DNA of 64,000 bases from Phaeobacter gallaeciensis DSM 26640 (GCF_000511385.1 NC_023137.1:201001-265000), one strand, 5' to 3'; counted from the stretch's first letter, positions 34,896-45,537 are shown. Made by a program: numbers and translations. The notes: generated by a model from the letters alone, not told the origin.

Positions 34896-35509
34896 GCGCG
34901 TTCCATCGCCAATCGTGCCGCCAATGCGGCGAACAGCCCGGCAAAGCTGCGGTTGAGCCACTTCACCACTGTGTCGGATCCCAGGATCAGGTTGCGCGCT
35001 TGGGCCGCGAACAGGCCATAGAGCACAAACATCGCAAAGGTCATCGCCATGAAAATCAACCCAAGGACAACCATTTCCTGCGTTGCGGTTTCTGGAACGC
35101 CTGAGAGGAACGGGGGCAGAAGGGCCAGAAAGAACACGGAGAGCTTTGGGTTGAGAATGTTGATCATAGCCCCGCGCTTGGCAATTTTCATGCCTCGATC
35201 TCGCGCTGTGGGCGCATTCGACAGCGACAGGGCGCCATCCGTTTTCAGCATCTGCCACGCGAGATAGAGAAGATAGAGAACGCCCGCGATTTTTACCGTT
35301 TGAAACAGCACTGCGGAGGTATGCAGAACAGCTGCCAGCCCCAGTGTTGCCGCCGCCAGATGGGGCACAATGCCGAACGTGCAGCCAATCGCGGCGCAGA
35401 TCGCGGCACGACGGCCCTGACCGAGGCCAAGCGCCAGCGTGTAGAGCACCCCGGTACCGGGCGCGAGAACGACAACAAATGCGGTAATCAGAAATTGCAG
35501 CGAAATCAA
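34892..35509 (-). CDS. LysE/RhtB family amino-acid exporter
   Basis: A 205-residue inner-membrane protein with six helices and the family signature VVVLAPGTGVLYTLALGLGQGRRAA near the start (the PGP-like PGTGVLYTL motif), GVLYLLYLAWQMLK and ILNPKLSVFFLALLPPFL. Members export amino acids such as lysine, threonine or homoserine lactone. It lies 131 bases after ispH, so it may have its own promoter, and leads the four overlapping genes downstream. Confidence 0.9.
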   Translation of the reverse strand: MISLQFLITAFVVVLAPGTGVLYTLALGLGQGRRAAICAAIGCTFGIVPHLAAATLGLAAVLHTSAVLFQTVKIAGVLYLLYLAWQMLKTDGALSLSNAPTARDRGMKIAKRGAMINILNPKLSVFFLALLPPFLSGVPETATQEMVVLGLIFMAMTFAMFVLYGLFAAQARNLILGSDTVVKWLNRSFAGLFAALAARLAMERA

Positions 35510-35640
35510 ATGACTGGTCCTTTCAGGAATAAGGCTTCTCTGAGCAAGGATAATCGGCTGCCAATCAGTTGCAAGACAAAGAAAAGCCGCAGTGGGCGGA
35601 GCCCGCCGCGGGTATGTGTAAGGGGCTTTCGGAGGTTGGT

Positions 35641-36591
35641 TCAGGCGGTTTGCCGCAGGACGCGGGGAACCTTGAACTCGACCCGCTCAATAGCGGTTTC
35701 CACAAGTTCGACAGTGACATCAAATCGCTTACGGAAGGCGTCGATGACCTCATTCACCAGCAATTCAGGGGCTGAGGCTCCGGCAGTGATGGCCACCGAG
35801 GAAATTCCCTCAAGTGCGCGCCAGTCGATGTTTTCGGCGCGCTGCACCAGCTGTGCATATTGGCAGCCTGCCTTTGCGCCGACTTCGACAAGACGGCGGG
35901 AGTTCGACGAATTCGGCGCGCCGACCACCAGCAGGGCGTCTGCTTTGGGGGCGACTTCCTTGACCGCTTCCTGACGGTTTGTTGTGGCGTAGCAAATATC
36001 TTCCTTATGCGGGCCAACGATATTGGGGAAGCGTGCCTGCAGGGCTGCGACGATATCCTTGGTGTCATCCACAGACAGGGTCGTCTGGGTGACATAGGCC
36101 AAATTATCGGGGTCACGTACCGCCACGGTGGCCACATCATCGGGCGTTTCGACCAGCAGCACTTCTCCATCGGGCAGCTGCCCCATGGTGCCGATGGTCT
36201 CCGGATGGCCCTTATGACCAATCATGATCATCTGGAGGCCGTTTTCAGCATGACGCTGGGCTTCGATGTGGACCTTTGAGACCAGCGGGCATGTCGCATC
36301 GACATAGATCATCTGGCGCCGATCGGCTTCTGCTGGAATAGACTTCGGCACACCATGGGCGGAAAAGATCACCGGGCGGTCATCAGGGCATTCGTCCAGC
36401 TCTTCGACAAAAACAGCGCCCTTATCCCGCAGCCCATCCACCACGTATTTGTTGTGAACGATCTCATGGCGCACATAGACCGGCGCCCCCCATTTCTCGA
36501 GCGCCATTTCAACGATTTTAATGGCCCGGTCGACACCGGCACAGAAACCGCGTGGTGCGGCTAGGTATAGCGTCAGGGGTGGCTTGGTCAT
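35641..36591 (-). CDS. ispH: 4-hydroxy-3-methylbut-2-enyl diphosphate reductase IspH
   Basis: Last step of the MEP isoprenoid pathway: an iron-sulphur enzyme making IPP and DMAPP. The 316-residue protein shows the three cluster Cys (APRGFCAGV at residue 17, [11 protein letters not shown] near 98 and [10 protein letters not shown] near 200), SAHGVPKSI with the active-site His, and [11 protein letters not shown] for the diphosphate. It ends with a type-typical VLRQTA tail. Assignment is firm. Confidence 0.97.
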   Translation of the reverse strand: MTKPPLTLYLAAPRGFCAGVDRAIKIVEMALEKWGAPVYVRHEIVHNKYVVDGLRDKGAVFVEELDECPDDRPVIFSAHGVPKSIPAEADRRQMIYVDATCPLVSKVHIEAQRHAENGLQMIMIGHKGHPETIGTMGQLPDGEVLLVETPDDVATVAVRDPDNLAYVTQTTLSVDDTKDIVAALQARFPNIVGPHKEDICYATTNRQEAVKEVAPKADALLVVGAPNSSNSRRLVEVGAKAGCQYAQLVQRAENIDWRALEGISSVAITAGASAPELLVNEVIDAFRKRFDVTVELVETAIERVEFKVPRVLRQTA

Positions 36592-36699
36592 CGCGGTCTC
36601 CTTACCGCTCAGAGCTAGGACGTTCTGTCGGCAAGGTCCAGTGCTGCACAGCGGACTTGTGCTGCTGATGTGTCAAAATGCGCGCGCCGCACAAACGAA

Positions 36700-36733
36700 A
36701 GCCCGCAGCCAGTGAGTAGCACTGCTGCGGGCT
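36700..36733 (-). terminator. Terminator hairpin after the NYN-domain gene
   Basis: AGCCCGCAGC (36700-36709) pairs with GCTGCGGGCT (36724-36733); on the minus strand it is followed by TTTCGTTT. It lies 43 bases after the stop of the NYN gene and before ispH. Confidence 0.8.
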
Positions 36734-36776
36734 GTGTCTGCCATGTCCGAAGCGCGTCGTCGGCGCCAGATTGATA

Positions 36777-37346
36777 TCAGCCGCTTGCGGTTGACACCGA
36801 ACGCGGATCGCTTTGTTCGCGGGGGGGGCGACCAATCACGTCCTTCAACTCTTCCAGTTCGATGAAATTGTCGGCCTGACGGCGCAACTCGTCGGAGATC
36901 ATCGGTGGCTGGCTGCGAATGGTGGAGACCACGGAAACCCGTACGCCCTGCCGCTGCAAACTGGCGATGAGGGGGCGAAAATCACCGTCGCCGGAAAACA
37001 GCACGATATGATCCACGCGTGGCGCCAGTTCCATGGCATCGACCGTCAGTTCGATATCCATATTCCCCTTCACCTTTCGGCGACCCATGCTGTCGGTATA
37101 CTCTTTGGCCGGTTTGGTCACCATGGTGAAGCCGTTGTAATGCAACCAATCCACCAAAGGCCGGATGGGAGAGTACTCATCATTTTCCAGCAGGGCCGTG
37201 TAGTAAAAGGCGCGCAGAAGCTTGCCCCGGCGCATAAATTCCTGCCTGAGCAACTTGTAATCGATGTCAAACCCCAGCGCCTTTGCGGCGGCGTAAAGGT
37301 TCGAGCCATCGATGAACAGCGCAAGCCGTTCGTCCTTGTAAAACAT
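36777..37346 (-). CDS. NYN-domain protein (LabA/DUF88 family)
   Basis: The NYN domain is a PIN-like nuclease fold. The 189-residue protein has the acidic start ALFIDGSNLYAAAKALG with Asp14-type residues, DIELTVDAMELAPRVDH and the SGDGDFRPLIASLQRQGVRV segment, giving the three or four acidic residues of a metal-dependent RNase site. ATG 37346 is chosen with AAGGA upstream. Members are called LabA in cyanobacteria; in bacteria such as this the RNA substrate is unknown. It is divergent from folK, as often seen beside rpoZ and rsh in related genomes. Confidence 0.9.
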   Translation of the reverse strand: MFYKDERLALFIDGSNLYAAAKALGFDIDYKLLRQEFMRRGKLLRAFYYTALLENDEYSPIRPLVDWLHYNGFTMVTKPAKEYTDSMGRRKVKGNMDIELTVDAMELAPRVDHIVLFSGDGDFRPLIASLQRQGVRVSVVSTIRSQPPMISDELRRQADNFIELEELKDVIGRPPREQSDPRSVSTASG

Positions 37347-37485
37347 CAAATATGTCCTTCCGGTAGGTCCGTCCCAGCAGTGAGGTTCCGTGAGTGAATG
37401 CTGAAATACGCTAAAACGGGTGGACTTAATGTAGGTTATTTGACATTTGCCGCAAGTGTGTCGGGATTAAGAAACGAGGGCAAAA

Positions 37486-38055
37486 ATGACCGAAATCCGG
37501 TCAGAGGCGCTTATTGCCATGGGGGGAAACCTGCCTATCGGCGAGCAGTCGGTGGTCCATACCCTCATAGGGGCTGTTGAGCAGTTGTCCGAATCAGACA
37601 TCCGGCTGGCGGCGGTATCGCGGTTCTATCGTACGCCCTGTTTTCCGGCCGGGTCCGGTCCTGACTATGTGAACGCAGCGATTGCGATACGCACAAATCT
37701 GTCGCCGCGTGCCTTACTTGATCTGTTGCATCAGGTTGAGGCAGACTTTGCCCGCCGTCGCGTGCAGCGCTGGGGCATGCGGACGCTGGATCTGGACCTG
37801 ATCGCCTATGATGATCTGATCTGTCCGAATGTGGCCACCTTTGAACGTTGGAAAGATCTGCCGCTTGATCAACAAATGCAGGAGGCACCGGGTCAGATGC
37901 TGATACCGCACCCACGGCTTCAGGATCGCGGCTTTGTCCTCGTGCCGTTGCAGGATATCGCACCGGATTGGCGGCACCCGATTCTCGGTCAGACGGTCCG
38001 TGAGCTCTGCGCTGCGCTGCCAATGTCGGATTTGAGTGAGATTTCCCCGGTCTGA
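37486..38055 (+). CDS. folK: 2-amino-4-hydroxy-6-hydroxymethyldihydropteridine diphosphokinase
   Basis: Transfers pyrophosphate to the pterin precursor of folate. The 189-residue protein has the family opening EALIAMGGNLPIGEQSV, SRFYRTPCFPAGSGPDYVNAAI and the ATP-loop signature RWGMRTLDLDLIAYDD near residue 95, with HPRLQDRGFVLVPL following. It differs from the E. coli form by a longer middle loop (CPNVATFERWKDLPLDQQ). It heads a cluster with rpoZ and rsh, 92 bases upstream of rpoZ. Confidence 0.93.
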   Translation: MTEIRSEALIAMGGNLPIGEQSVVHTLIGAVEQLSESDIRLAAVSRFYRTPCFPAGSGPDYVNAAIAIRTNLSPRALLDLLHQVEADFARRRVQRWGMRTLDLDLIAYDDLICPNVATFERWKDLPLDQQMQEAPGQMLIPHPRLQDRGFVLVPLQDIAPDWRHPILGQTVRELCAALPMSDLSEISPV

Positions 38056-38147
38056 GCCGCCAATGCGCCCCATTCGGCGCTTGTCAAGAGAAAGCTTTGG
38101 TTTTAGAAGTCACCCTTCTGGACTTATTTTGATTTGGAGAGTCGCCC

Positions 38148-38501
38148 ATGGCCCGCGTGACGGTTGAAGACTGCGTAGACAAGGTTCCCAACCGCTTTGA
38201 GCTGGTGATGCTCGCCGCGCATCGTGCGCGTGAGATTTCGGCCGGCGCCGCGCTGACGGTTGAGCGGGACAACGACAAGAACCCTGTCGTATCCCTGCGC
38301 GAAATCGCTGACGAAACCCAGAGCGCCGACTCTCTGCGCGAGCGTCTGATCGAAAGCAATCAGACCCAGATCGAAGTGGATGAGCCGGAAGATGATTCCA
38401 TGGCCCTGCTGATGGGTGCGGAGAATGACAAACCCGCCTCCGATGATATGTCGGAAGAGAAACTGCTGCGTGCGCTGATGGAGGCGCAAGGGCAGGGCTG
38501 A
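38148..38501 (+). CDS. rpoZ: RNA polymerase omega subunit
   Basis: The omega subunit stabilises the beta' subunit and forms one of the ppGpp binding sites. The 117-residue protein starts [20 protein letters not shown], with [16 protein letters not shown], and ends with an acidic alphaproteobacterial tail. It lies 40 bases before the rsh gene, the usual rpoZ-spoT neighbour pair, so omega and the alarmone synthase are co-expressed. Identity is clear. Confidence 0.97.
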   Translation: MARVTVEDCVDKVPNRFELVMLAAHRAREISAGAALTVERDNDKNPVVSLREIADETQSADSLRERLIESNQTQIEVDEPEDDSMALLMGAENDKPASDDMSEEKLLRALMEAQGQG

Positions 38502-38541
38502 GACGTCGCAAGACATAGTGAGCTGAGGCTGCGGACCGGAA

Positions 38542-40674
38542 ATGATTTCACCAGAAGATCTGATTGCTCTGGTCCGCAACTACAATCCCCGGACTAATGC
38601 GGACAGGATCGCCGATGCCTATGCGTTCGGTGAGCAGATGCACGATGGGCAGTTTCGCCATTCGGGCGAACCCTATTTCACCCATCCCGTATCAGTCGCG
38701 GCCATCCTGACCGAACAGCGGCTGGATGATGCCACCATCATCACCGCCCTGCTGCACGACACCATCGAAGATACCAAAGCTTCCTACGATGAAATCTCCA
38801 CGCGGTTCGGGGATGAGGTGGCAATGCTGGTTGATGGTGTGACCAAGCTGACAAACCTGCAGCTGTCCAGCCGCGAAACCAAACAGGCCGAGAATTTCCG
38901 CAAACTGTTTATGGCGATGTCGAAAGACCTGCGGGTCATTCTCGTCAAACTCGCCGACCGTCTGCACAATATGCGGACCATCAAGGCCATGCGCCCGGAC
39001 AAGCAGGCCCAAAAAGCGCGCGAGACCATGGATATCTATGCGCCGCTGGCAGGTCGTATGGGGATGCAATGGATGCGCGAAGAGCTGGAAGATCTGGCCT
39101 TTCGTGTGCTCAACCCCGAAGGGCGCCAATCCATTATCCGCCGCTTTGTCACGTTGCAGCGCGAAACCGGTGACGTGATCCACCGCATCACCGGCGACAT
39201 GCGGGCGGAGCTTGAAAAGACCGGGATTGAGGCCGAAGTTTTCGGCCGCGCAAAAAAACCCTATTCCATCTGGCGCAAGATGCAGGAGAAAGATCAGGGC
39301 TTTTCGCGTCTCTCTGATATCTACGGGTTCCGCATCATCACGGCGAGTGAGGAAGACTGCTACCGCGCGCTGGGAGCGATCCATCAGCGCTGGCGGGCGG
39401 TACCCGGCCGCTTCAAAGACTACATCAGCCAGCCAAAATCCAACGGGTATCGGTCAATCCACGCGACGGTTTCCGGGCGTGATGGCAAGCGCGTTGAGGT
39501 GCAGATTCGCACACGCCAGATGCACGATGTGGCCGAAACCGGTGTGGCGGCGCATTGGTCATACCGTGATGGTGTGCGATCCGAGAACCCCTTTGCTGTT
39601 GATCCGGCAAAGTGGATTGCGTCCCTCACGGAACAGTTCGACGCGGAGGAGGATCACGATGAGTTCCTCGAAGCGGTCAAGCTGGAGATGTATTCGGATC
39701 AGGTGTTCTGCTTCACACCCAAGGGGGATGTGATCAAACTGCCCAAAGGGGCGACGCCGATCGACTACGCCTATGCGATCCACACCCGCATCGGGCATGC
39801 CTGCGTAGGGGCCAAGGTGGATGCGATCCGCGTGCCGCTCTGGACCCGTTTGCGCAATGGCCAGTCGGTTGAGATCATCACTGCTGAGGGGCAGACCCCG
39901 CAGGTGAGTTGGTTGGACATTGCGACCACCGGCAAGGCACGCACCGCGATCCGCCGCGCCCTGCGTGAAGCGGACCGGGCCCGATTTGTGAAACTGGGCC
40001 ATGAGCTAGCACGCTCTGCTTTTGAACATGTTGGCCGCAAAGCCACGGATAAGGCGCTGGAAACAGCGGCGCGCGCTCTACGTGTCAGTACGGTGGATGA
40101 ATTGTTGGCCCGTTTGGGTGCGGCCGTTCTCACTGCTCATGATGTGGTTCAGGCCGTCTATCCGGAGTTGGCCGCAGACGACAGTGATGAAGTGCCTCCT
40201 CGCAGGGCAGTAATTGGTCTTGAGCCGGGGCAGAGCTTTGAGCGTGCGCCCTGTTGTCAGCCCTTGCCGGGCGAGCGGATCATTGGCATCACCTACCGCG
40301 GGCGTGGTGTTGTGGTGCATTCCGCAGATTGTGACGCGCTGGGAGAGGTGGAGGACCAGCCCGAACGCTGGGTTGATCTGCATTGGCATAGCGGCACCCA
40401 CCCGGCGGTTTATGGTGTGACGCTGGAACTGACGATTGGCAATGATGCCGGTGTTCTGGGGCGCATTTGCACGTTGATCGGTGAGAAAAAGGCCAATATC
40501 TCAGACCTTGAATTTGTCGATCGGAAACCAGACTTTTACCGGCTGATGATTAATGTCGAACTGAGGGATGTGGAACAGCTGCATTCTCTGATGTTGATGC
40601 TGGAAGCCGAGAGCGATGTCGCTGCCGTTGCTCGGTTCCGCGATTTGCCGGAAAGCCGCCCAAAGTTAGGGTAG
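38542..40674 (+). CDS. Bifunctional (p)ppGpp synthetase/hydrolase (Rsh, RelA/SpoT homologue)
   Basis: Makes and degrades the alarmone ppGpp. The 710-residue protein has an HD hydrolase domain with the intact HDTIEDT motif at residues 72-78 and a synthetase domain with RFKDYISQPKSNGYRSIH from residue 290; the RxKD form indicates a bifunctional enzyme rather than RelA (ExDD). A TGS domain with KLPKGATPIDYAYAIHTRIG begins near residue 396, and an ACT domain ends the protein. Both catalytic halves appear intact. It is probably the single long Rsh of the cell. Confidence 0.96.
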   Translation: MISPEDLIALVRNYNPRTNADRIADAYAFGEQMHDGQFRHSGEPYFTHPVSVAAILTEQRLDDATIITALLHDTIEDTKASYDEISTRFGDEVAMLVDGVTKLTNLQLSSRETKQAENFRKLFMAMSKDLRVILVKLADRLHNMRTIKAMRPDKQAQKARETMDIYAPLAGRMGMQWMREELEDLAFRVLNPEGRQSIIRRFVTLQRETGDVIHRITGDMRAELEKTGIEAEVFGRAKKPYSIWRKMQEKDQGFSRLSDIYGFRIITASEEDCYRALGAIHQRWRAVPGRFKDYISQPKSNGYRSIHATVSGRDGKRVEVQIRTRQMHDVAETGVAAHWSYRDGVRSENPFAVDPAKWIASLTEQFDAEEDHDEFLEAVKLEMYSDQVFCFTPKGDVIKLPKGATPIDYAYAIHTRIGHACVGAKVDAIRVPLWTRLRNGQSVEIITAEGQTPQVSWLDIATTGKARTAIRRALREADRARFVKLGHELARSAFEHVGRKATDKALETAARALRVSTVDELLARLGAAVLTAHDVVQAVYPELAADDSDEVPPRRAVIGLEPGQSFERAPCCQPLPGERIIGITYRGRGVVVHSADCDALGEVEDQPERWVDLHWHSGTHPAVYGVTLELTIGNDAGVLGRICTLIGEKKANISDLEFVDRKPDFYRLMINVELRDVEQLHSLMLMLEAESDVAAVARFRDLPESRPKLG

Positions 40675-40707
40675 CCGTTCAGCAGGATTTGGGAAGGACG
40701 CGTATCT

Positions 40708-41361
40708 TTGGTATTCAGGCGCCGTGATAGACGTCCGCCTCTGCGCGCGGTTGCCGATTTTCTGTGGCCACGTGGCGGCTGGGGACGCGCGTTTCACTAT
40801 GTGAAGCACCGTGTGCGCCGTCTGCCCGACTCGCCGGAGCGGATTGCTCGTGGGGTCTGGGCTGGCGTCTTCACCACATTTACCCCGTTCTATGGCATGC
40901 ACTTCGTTGTGGCAGCGATCATCGCGCGGCTGATGAACGGCAACATTCTGGCGGCTCTTAGTGGCACTTTTTTTGGAAATCCACTCACCTATGTGCCGAT
41001 TGGCGTCGCCTCTCTGCAGACGGGGCATTGGATTCTGGGAACCGAATTCGATGCCGACGTGGACAAATCACTGGTCGGGAAATTCTTGGCTGCGGGCAGC
41101 GATCTTTTTGACAACCTCATTGCGTTGGTCACTGATCGTCCGGCTGACTGGCAGGGGCTGACCCTGTTCTATCACGATGTGTTCTACCCCTATCTTGTCG
41201 GCGGCGTCATCCCGGGCATCATCACGGCAACCGTCTGCTATATGCTGAGCGTGCCGGTGATCCGGGCCTATCAGCAGCGCCGCCGGGCGAAGATCAAGGC
41301 GAAGTTCGACATTATCAAGAAACGCGCCTCCTTGGACGAGGCAAACGACAGTGATCGTTAA
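40708..41361 (+). CDS. DUF2062 membrane protein
   Basis: A 217-residue inner-membrane protein with the DUF2062 core: RRLPDSPERIARGVWAGVFTT, then FTPFYGMHFVVAAIIARLMNGNILAAL, GTFFGNPLTYVPIG and a C-terminal segment with a KIKAKFDIIKKRA tail. The GNP(L/I)T motif is diagnostic. The TTG start at 40708 has GGAAGGA 9 bases upstream; no ATG precedes the conserved part. The role of the family is unknown; in some genomes it is next to lipid or polyprenyl genes. It lies between rsh and pdxJ. Confidence 0.87.
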   Translation: MVFRRRDRRPPLRAVADFLWPRGGWGRAFHYVKHRVRRLPDSPERIARGVWAGVFTTFTPFYGMHFVVAAIIARLMNGNILAALSGTFFGNPLTYVPIGVASLQTGHWILGTEFDADVDKSLVGKFLAAGSDLFDNLIALVTDRPADWQGLTLFYHDVFYPYLVGGVIPGIITATVCYMLSVPVIRAYQQRRRAKIKAKFDIIKKRASLDEANDSDR

Positions 41362-41460
41362 CCATCCGTATGTCAGCGTGATTTGGTGCTTTCCGGGCTT
41401 GCTCTTGGTCTCTTAGCCCCTAGTGTCAGGCAAAAGGCACTCAATCGGGAACGGCATTCC

Positions 41461-42222
41461 ATGGCACAGACTTCCTCACAAAACACAGGCTTGCGACTTG
41501 GTGTGAACATCGACCACGTCGCCACTGTACGCAACGCGCGCGGCGGTTTGGCGCCGGACCCAGTTCGGGCGGCAAAATTGGCCGAGGAGGCCGGTGCTGA
41601 CGGGATCACCGCGCATCTGCGGGAGGATCGTCGCCACATCACGGATCGCGATATTGACGGGCTGATGGAGGCACTGAGCGTGCCGTTGAACTTTGAGATG
41701 GCCGCCACCGAAGAGATGCAGAAAATCGCTCTGCGTCATAAACCCCATGCGGTGTGCATCGTGCCGGAAAAACGCGAAGAGCGCACCACCGAGGGGGGGC
41801 TGGAAGTGGCCCGCGAGGAAAACAAACTGGCGCATTATATTGCTCCGCTGCGTGATGCAGGCTGCCGGGTGTCGATTTTCATCGCTGCGGATCAGCGCCA
41901 GATCGAAGCGGCGCATCGCATTGGCGCCGAGGTCATTGAGCTGCACACCGGGGCCTATTGCGATGCCCATGCTGAGGGCGATTTTGCCAAGCGTGATGCG
42001 GAGCTGGCCGCTCTGCGCGAGATGTCGAGCTTTGCTCAGTCCTTGGGGTTGGAGGTCCATGCGGGTCATGGTCTTACCTATGATTGTGTGCAGCCCATCG
42101 CCGCTTTCCCCGAGGTGCGAGAGTTAAACATTGGACATTTCCTGATTGGCGAGTCGATCTTCAGGGGGCTGACCCCGGCCATTGCTGAGATGCGTCGTCT
42201 CATGGATGAGGCACGCGGCTGA
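41461..42222 (+). CDS. pdxJ: Pyridoxine 5'-phosphate synthase
   Basis: PdxJ condenses 1-deoxyxylulose 5-phosphate with 3-amino-2-oxopropyl phosphate to form pyridoxine 5'-phosphate. The 253-residue TIM-barrel protein has [19 protein letters not shown] at the start, [39 protein letters not shown] and [15 protein letters not shown], the phosphate-binding loop. ATG 41461 is chosen: the upstream frame to 41383 is hydrophobic and not part of the family. It begins the pdxJ-acpS-lepB-rnc-era-recO series. Confidence 0.97.
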   Translation: MAQTSSQNTGLRLGVNIDHVATVRNARGGLAPDPVRAAKLAEEAGADGITAHLREDRRHITDRDIDGLMEALSVPLNFEMAATEEMQKIALRHKPHAVCIVPEKREERTTEGGLEVAREENKLAHYIAPLRDAGCRVSIFIAADQRQIEAAHRIGAEVIELHTGAYCDAHAEGDFAKRDAELAALREMSSFAQSLGLEVHAGHGLTYDCVQPIAAFPEVRELNIGHFLIGESIFRGLTPAIAEMRRLMDEARG

Positions 42223-42282
42223 TCGGTTTTTGCAGCAACGGCAGCTCTTGCCAGTTTGGGTCAGATGGCATTTGATCGCCGC

Positions 42283-42714
42283 ATGATCCTTGGCGTTGGC
42301 ACTGACTTGGCAAATATCGAGCGTATTCAGCGCACGTTGGACCGGTTCGGTGACCGGTTCAAAAATCGCGTCTTCACGGAGATTGAACAGCGTAAGGCGG
42401 AGCGGCGGTTAGATGTTGCCGGGACCTATGCCAAACGCTGGGCGGCCAAAGAGGCCTGTTCCAAGGCGCTTGGAACTGGGCTGCGTATGGGAATCGCCTG
42501 GAAGGACATGGCGGTGTCCAATCTGCGGACGGGTCAGCCTGTCATGCATGTTACGGGCTGGGCCGCCGACCGACTGGCCAAGATGACCCCGCCCGGCCAT
42601 CAGGCCATCATTCATGTGACTTTGACCGATGATCACCCTTGGGCACAGGCTTTTGTGGTGATTGAGGCGCGTGCAATCGTCACTGAGCCGCCTGCAACGC
42701 CGGGCGATGCTTGA
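42283..42714 (+). CDS. acpS: Holo-[acyl-carrier-protein] synthase
   Basis: Transfers phosphopantetheine to acyl carrier protein. The 143-residue product starts [20 protein letters not shown] with the metal-binding Asp, and has [20 protein letters not shown] with the Glu of the active site. The C-terminus is longer than in E. coli (126 residues). ATG 42283 is chosen over 42256, because the family sequence starts there. It sits between pdxJ and lepB. Confidence 0.96.
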   Translation: MILGVGTDLANIERIQRTLDRFGDRFKNRVFTEIEQRKAERRLDVAGTYAKRWAAKEACSKALGTGLRMGIAWKDMAVSNLRTGQPVMHVTGWAADRLAKMTPPGHQAIIHVTLTDDHPWAQAFVVIEARAIVTEPPATPGDA

Positions 42715-42777
42715 CTTACCCGGATCGGCCCCGCATGTAGCGCCGGACCCTTGTTTACAGTTAGACCGGAGAGCCTG

Positions 42778-43614
42778 ATGACGGCCAAAGCAACAGTCGG
42801 AAGTTCGATCCTTGAGACGGTCAAGACCATCGTGTACGCGCTGCTGATAGCTGGCGTGTTCCGCACCTTGTTCTTTCAACCGTTCTGGATTCCCTCCGGT
42901 TCCATGAAGGAGACGTTGCTGATCGGTGACTTCCTGTTTGTGAACAAGATGGCCTATGGCTATTCCTCCGCTTCCTGCCCAAGCCTGAAATTCCCCAGCG
43001 TCGGTATCGATATCGATAGCAGTGATATTTGTGGCTTCCTTGATGGTAATAACTCCCGGATCTGGGCCGGTGATCCCGAACGCGGTGATGTCGTAGTCTT
43101 CCGCCACCCTGTCAACCAAAACGACTTCATCAAGCGGCTGATCGGTCTGCCGGGCGATAAGGTTCAGGTCAAAAACGGGGTGCTGCATATCAACGGCGCT
43201 GCTGTCGCGCTGCAGGACGCGGGCGAGTTCGAGGAGCTGATGGCGCCACAGGGGCCCGCCGGGTCCTACCCGCTGTGCGAGAATGCACCGGTTGGCGAGG
43301 GCGCGATGTGTAAAAAATCCCGCCAGATCGAAACGTTGCCGGGCGGCAGCCAGCATGTTGTGCTCAATATTGGCAATCAGGGGATGGATCACACCGGGAT
43401 CTATCAGGTCCCCGAAGGTCACTATTTCTTCATGGGGGACAATCGCGATAACTCCTCCGATAGCCGCTTGCCGCAGTCTGCTGGGGGTGTTGGTTATGTG
43501 CCGTTTGAAAACCTGATTGGGCGCGCGGACCGGATCATGTTTTCGTCGGCTGGTCGTTCGATGCTGTTTTTTTGGACCTGGCGCAGTGATCGCTTCTTTA
43601 AGGGGATCGAGTGA
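42778..43614 (+). CDS. lepB: Signal peptidase I
   Basis: Removes signal peptides from secreted proteins. The 278-residue protein has an N-terminal membrane helix ([20 protein letters not shown]), the catalytic Ser in [16 protein letters not shown] and the Lys in [20 protein letters not shown], then [12 protein letters not shown] near the end. A long insert with four Cys (SCPSLKF, DICGFL, LCENAP and AMCKKS) could hold two disulphides. ATG 42778 has a GGAG site. The stop overlaps the rnc start as GTGA. Confidence 0.96.
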   Translation: MTAKATVGSSILETVKTIVYALLIAGVFRTLFFQPFWIPSGSMKETLLIGDFLFVNKMAYGYSSASCPSLKFPSVGIDIDSSDICGFLDGNNSRIWAGDPERGDVVVFRHPVNQNDFIKRLIGLPGDKVQVKNGVLHINGAAVALQDAGEFEELMAPQGPAGSYPLCENAPVGEGAMCKKSRQIETLPGGSQHVVLNIGNQGMDHTGIYQVPEGHYFFMGDNRDNSSDSRLPQSAGGVGYVPFENLIGRADRIMFSSAGRSMLFFWTWRSDRFFKGIE

Positions 43615-44297
43615 AACTCTCTAAGGATATGCGCGCGTTCGAGACGCGGATCGGCTATAGTTTCTCCCAGCCGGCCCTTTTGGTGCGGGCGCTGACGCAC
43701 GCCTCTGTGTCGTCTCCCAACCGGCAAGACAATCAACGGCTTGAGTTTCTGGGCGACCGGGTGCTGGGGCTGGTGATGGCCACGGCGCTTCTGGACACCG
43801 ATAAGGCCGCGACAGAGGGGCAGCTTGCCCCGCGGTTCAATGCGCTGGTGCGCAAGGAAACCTGCGCGGATGTGGCCCGTGATATCGATCTGGGGGCGGT
43901 GTTGAAATTGGGTCGCTCTGAGACCATGTCCGGCGGACGGCGGAAACTGGCGCTGCTGGGCGATGCCATGGAGGCTGTGATTGCAGCCGTTTATAAGGAT
44001 GGCGGGTTTGATGCGGCACAGGAGCTGATCCTGCGCCTCTGGGGCAGTCGCATCGGTCGGGTTGAGGCGGATGCCCGTGATCCGAAGACCACATTGCAGG
44101 AGTTTGCCCAAGCGCGTGGCGAACAGCCCCCAGCCTATGTGCTGGTTGAGCGAAAAGGTCCGGACCATCAGCCGGAATTTACAATTTCCGTGCAGTTGCA
44201 GGATGGCACCGAAGGCCGCGCAACTGCCGGGTCGAAACGACAGGCCGAACAGGCCGCCGCCAAAACACTTTTGGCACAACTGGAGCAAGACAAATGA
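43611..44297 (+). CDS. rnc: Ribonuclease III
   Basis: Cleaves double-stranded RNA, including rRNA precursors. The 228-residue protein has the endonuclease signature [15 protein letters not shown] (alphaproteobacterial variant of NERLEFLGD), [20 protein letters not shown] and a C-terminal double-stranded RNA binding domain ending [10 protein letters not shown]. The start is GTG 43611, overlapping the lepB stop, and its own stop overlaps the era ATG, so lepB, rnc and era are translationally coupled. Confidence 0.97.
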   Translation: MKLSKDMRAFETRIGYSFSQPALLVRALTHASVSSPNRQDNQRLEFLGDRVLGLVMATALLDTDKAATEGQLAPRFNALVRKETCADVARDIDLGAVLKLGRSETMSGGRRKLALLGDAMEAVIAAVYKDGGFDAAQELILRLWGSRIGRVEADARDPKTTLQEFAQARGEQPPAYVLVERKGPDHQPEFTISVQLQDGTEGRATAGSKRQAEQAAAKTLLAQLEQDK

Positions 44298-45199
44298 CCA
44301 CACGCGCCGGTTTCGTCGCCCTGATTGGGGAACCCAACGCGGGAAAATCCACGCTGCTCAACCGTATGGTCGGGGCCAAGGTCTCGATTGTGACCCATAA
44401 GGTGCAGACCACCCGCGCCCGCATTCGCGGGGTTGCGATGGAAGGGGACAGCCAGATTGTGTTTGTAGACACGCCCGGACTGTTCCAACCACGCCGCCGT
44501 CTGGACCGCGCCATGGTTGCTGCCGCCTGGGGCGGTGCTGCGGATGCCGATGTGGTGGTCCTGATGGTCGAAGCGCACCGGGGAATTACCGAAGGGGTGG
44601 AGCGCATTCTTGAAGGTCTTGAGAATATCGGCGAAGGGCGCAAAATCGCCTTGGCGATCAACAAGATCGACCGCGTGCAATCCGAGGTTCTGCTGGGGCT
44701 GACCAAAGATCTGAACGAACGCTATGCTTTTGCGGATACCTTTATGATTTCCGCGGAAAAGGGGCATGGGGTTGAGCACTTGCGCGGCTGGCTGGCAGAG
44801 CAGTTGCCAGAGGGGCCGTGGCTTTACCCTGAGGATCAGATTGCTGACCTGCCCATGCGGATGATCGCGGCTGAAATGACCCGTGAGAAACTGACCCTGC
44901 GGCTGCATCAGGAACTGCCCTACCAGCTGACCGTAGAAACCGAGAACTGGGAAGAGCGCAAGGATGGGTCTGCCAAGATCGATCAGCTGATTTATGTTAT
45001 GCGGGACGGTCACAAGGGGATTGTGCTGGGCAAACGCGGAGAGACCATCAAGGCTGTGAGCCAGGCCGCCCGCGCGGAGCTGGAAGAGTTTCTCGACCGT
45101 AAGGTGCATCTCTTCCTGCAGGTGAAGGTGCGTCCGAACTGGCTGGAAGAATCCGAGCGTTATTCCGAGATGGGTCTAGATTTCAAAGACGGGAACTGA
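44294..45199 (+). CDS. era: GTPase Era
   Basis: Era binds the 3' end of 16S rRNA and couples 30S assembly to growth. The 301-residue protein has the G1 loop [16 protein letters not shown] at residues 12-27, [21 protein letters not shown] and a C-terminal KH domain with [18 protein letters not shown]. It overlaps rnc by 4 bases. Identity is firm. Confidence 0.97.
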   Translation: MTTRAGFVALIGEPNAGKSTLLNRMVGAKVSIVTHKVQTTRARIRGVAMEGDSQIVFVDTPGLFQPRRRLDRAMVAAAWGGAADADVVVLMVEAHRGITEGVERILEGLENIGEGRKIALAINKIDRVQSEVLLGLTKDLNERYAFADTFMISAEKGHGVEHLRGWLAEQLPEGPWLYPEDQIADLPMRMIAAEMTREKLTLRLHQELPYQLTVETENWEERKDGSAKIDQLIYVMRDGHKGIVLGKRGETIKAVSQAARAELEEFLDRKVHLFLQVKVRPNWLEESERYSEMGLDFKDGN

Positions 45200-45205
45200 T
45201 CCTGC

Positions 45206-45535
45206 ATGGCGCGGCTGACAGCCAGTTTCTGGGTGCAGGCTTATCTCACGCGCTTGCGGCTGGCCGATATCCCCGCCTTTGTCACCGCGCATGGGGATGA
45301 CACAGCGGGCGCCGTTTTGATCAAGCTGAACACGCTGGACCGCCGCGCGCAGGCCTTGCATCGCTCTTACGATCTGATGAGCGGGGCGCGAAGCTGGGTC
45401 ACGCTGGCAGAAGGTGATGAGGCCGACGTTGATGCCGCCATCAGCAAACAGCGCAGTTTTGATCCTGATCTCTGGGTGATTGAGGTCGAAGATCGCCATG
45501 GCCGTCACCTGCTGGATGAACCGGGGCTGGACTGA
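45206..45535 (+). CDS. DUF1491 family protein
   Basis: A 109-residue protein typical of alphaproteobacteria and placed between era and recO. The pattern [39 protein letters not shown] and [21 protein letters not shown] fits the DUF1491 family, of unknown role. The short gaps of 6 and 2 bases to its neighbours show co-transcription. It may aid DNA repair or ribosome assembly by context, but there is no direct evidence. Confidence 0.9.
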   Translation: MARLTASFWVQAYLTRLRLADIPAFVTAHGDDTAGAVLIKLNTLDRRAQALHRSYDLMSGARSWVTLAEGDEADVDAAISKQRSFDPDLWVIEVEDRHGRHLLDEPGLD

Positions 45536-45537
45536 TC

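Noticed and set aside
34447..34944. Upstream extension of the methyltransferase frame to 365 residues
   Set aside because: It runs through the DUF3429 gene and its translation is Arg/His-rich; the ATG at 34446 overlaps the previous stop and precedes the domain.
42409..43422. Minus-strand 337-codon frame
   Set aside because: It lies antisense to acpS and lepB, both certain; it is a shadow from GC-rich codon bias.
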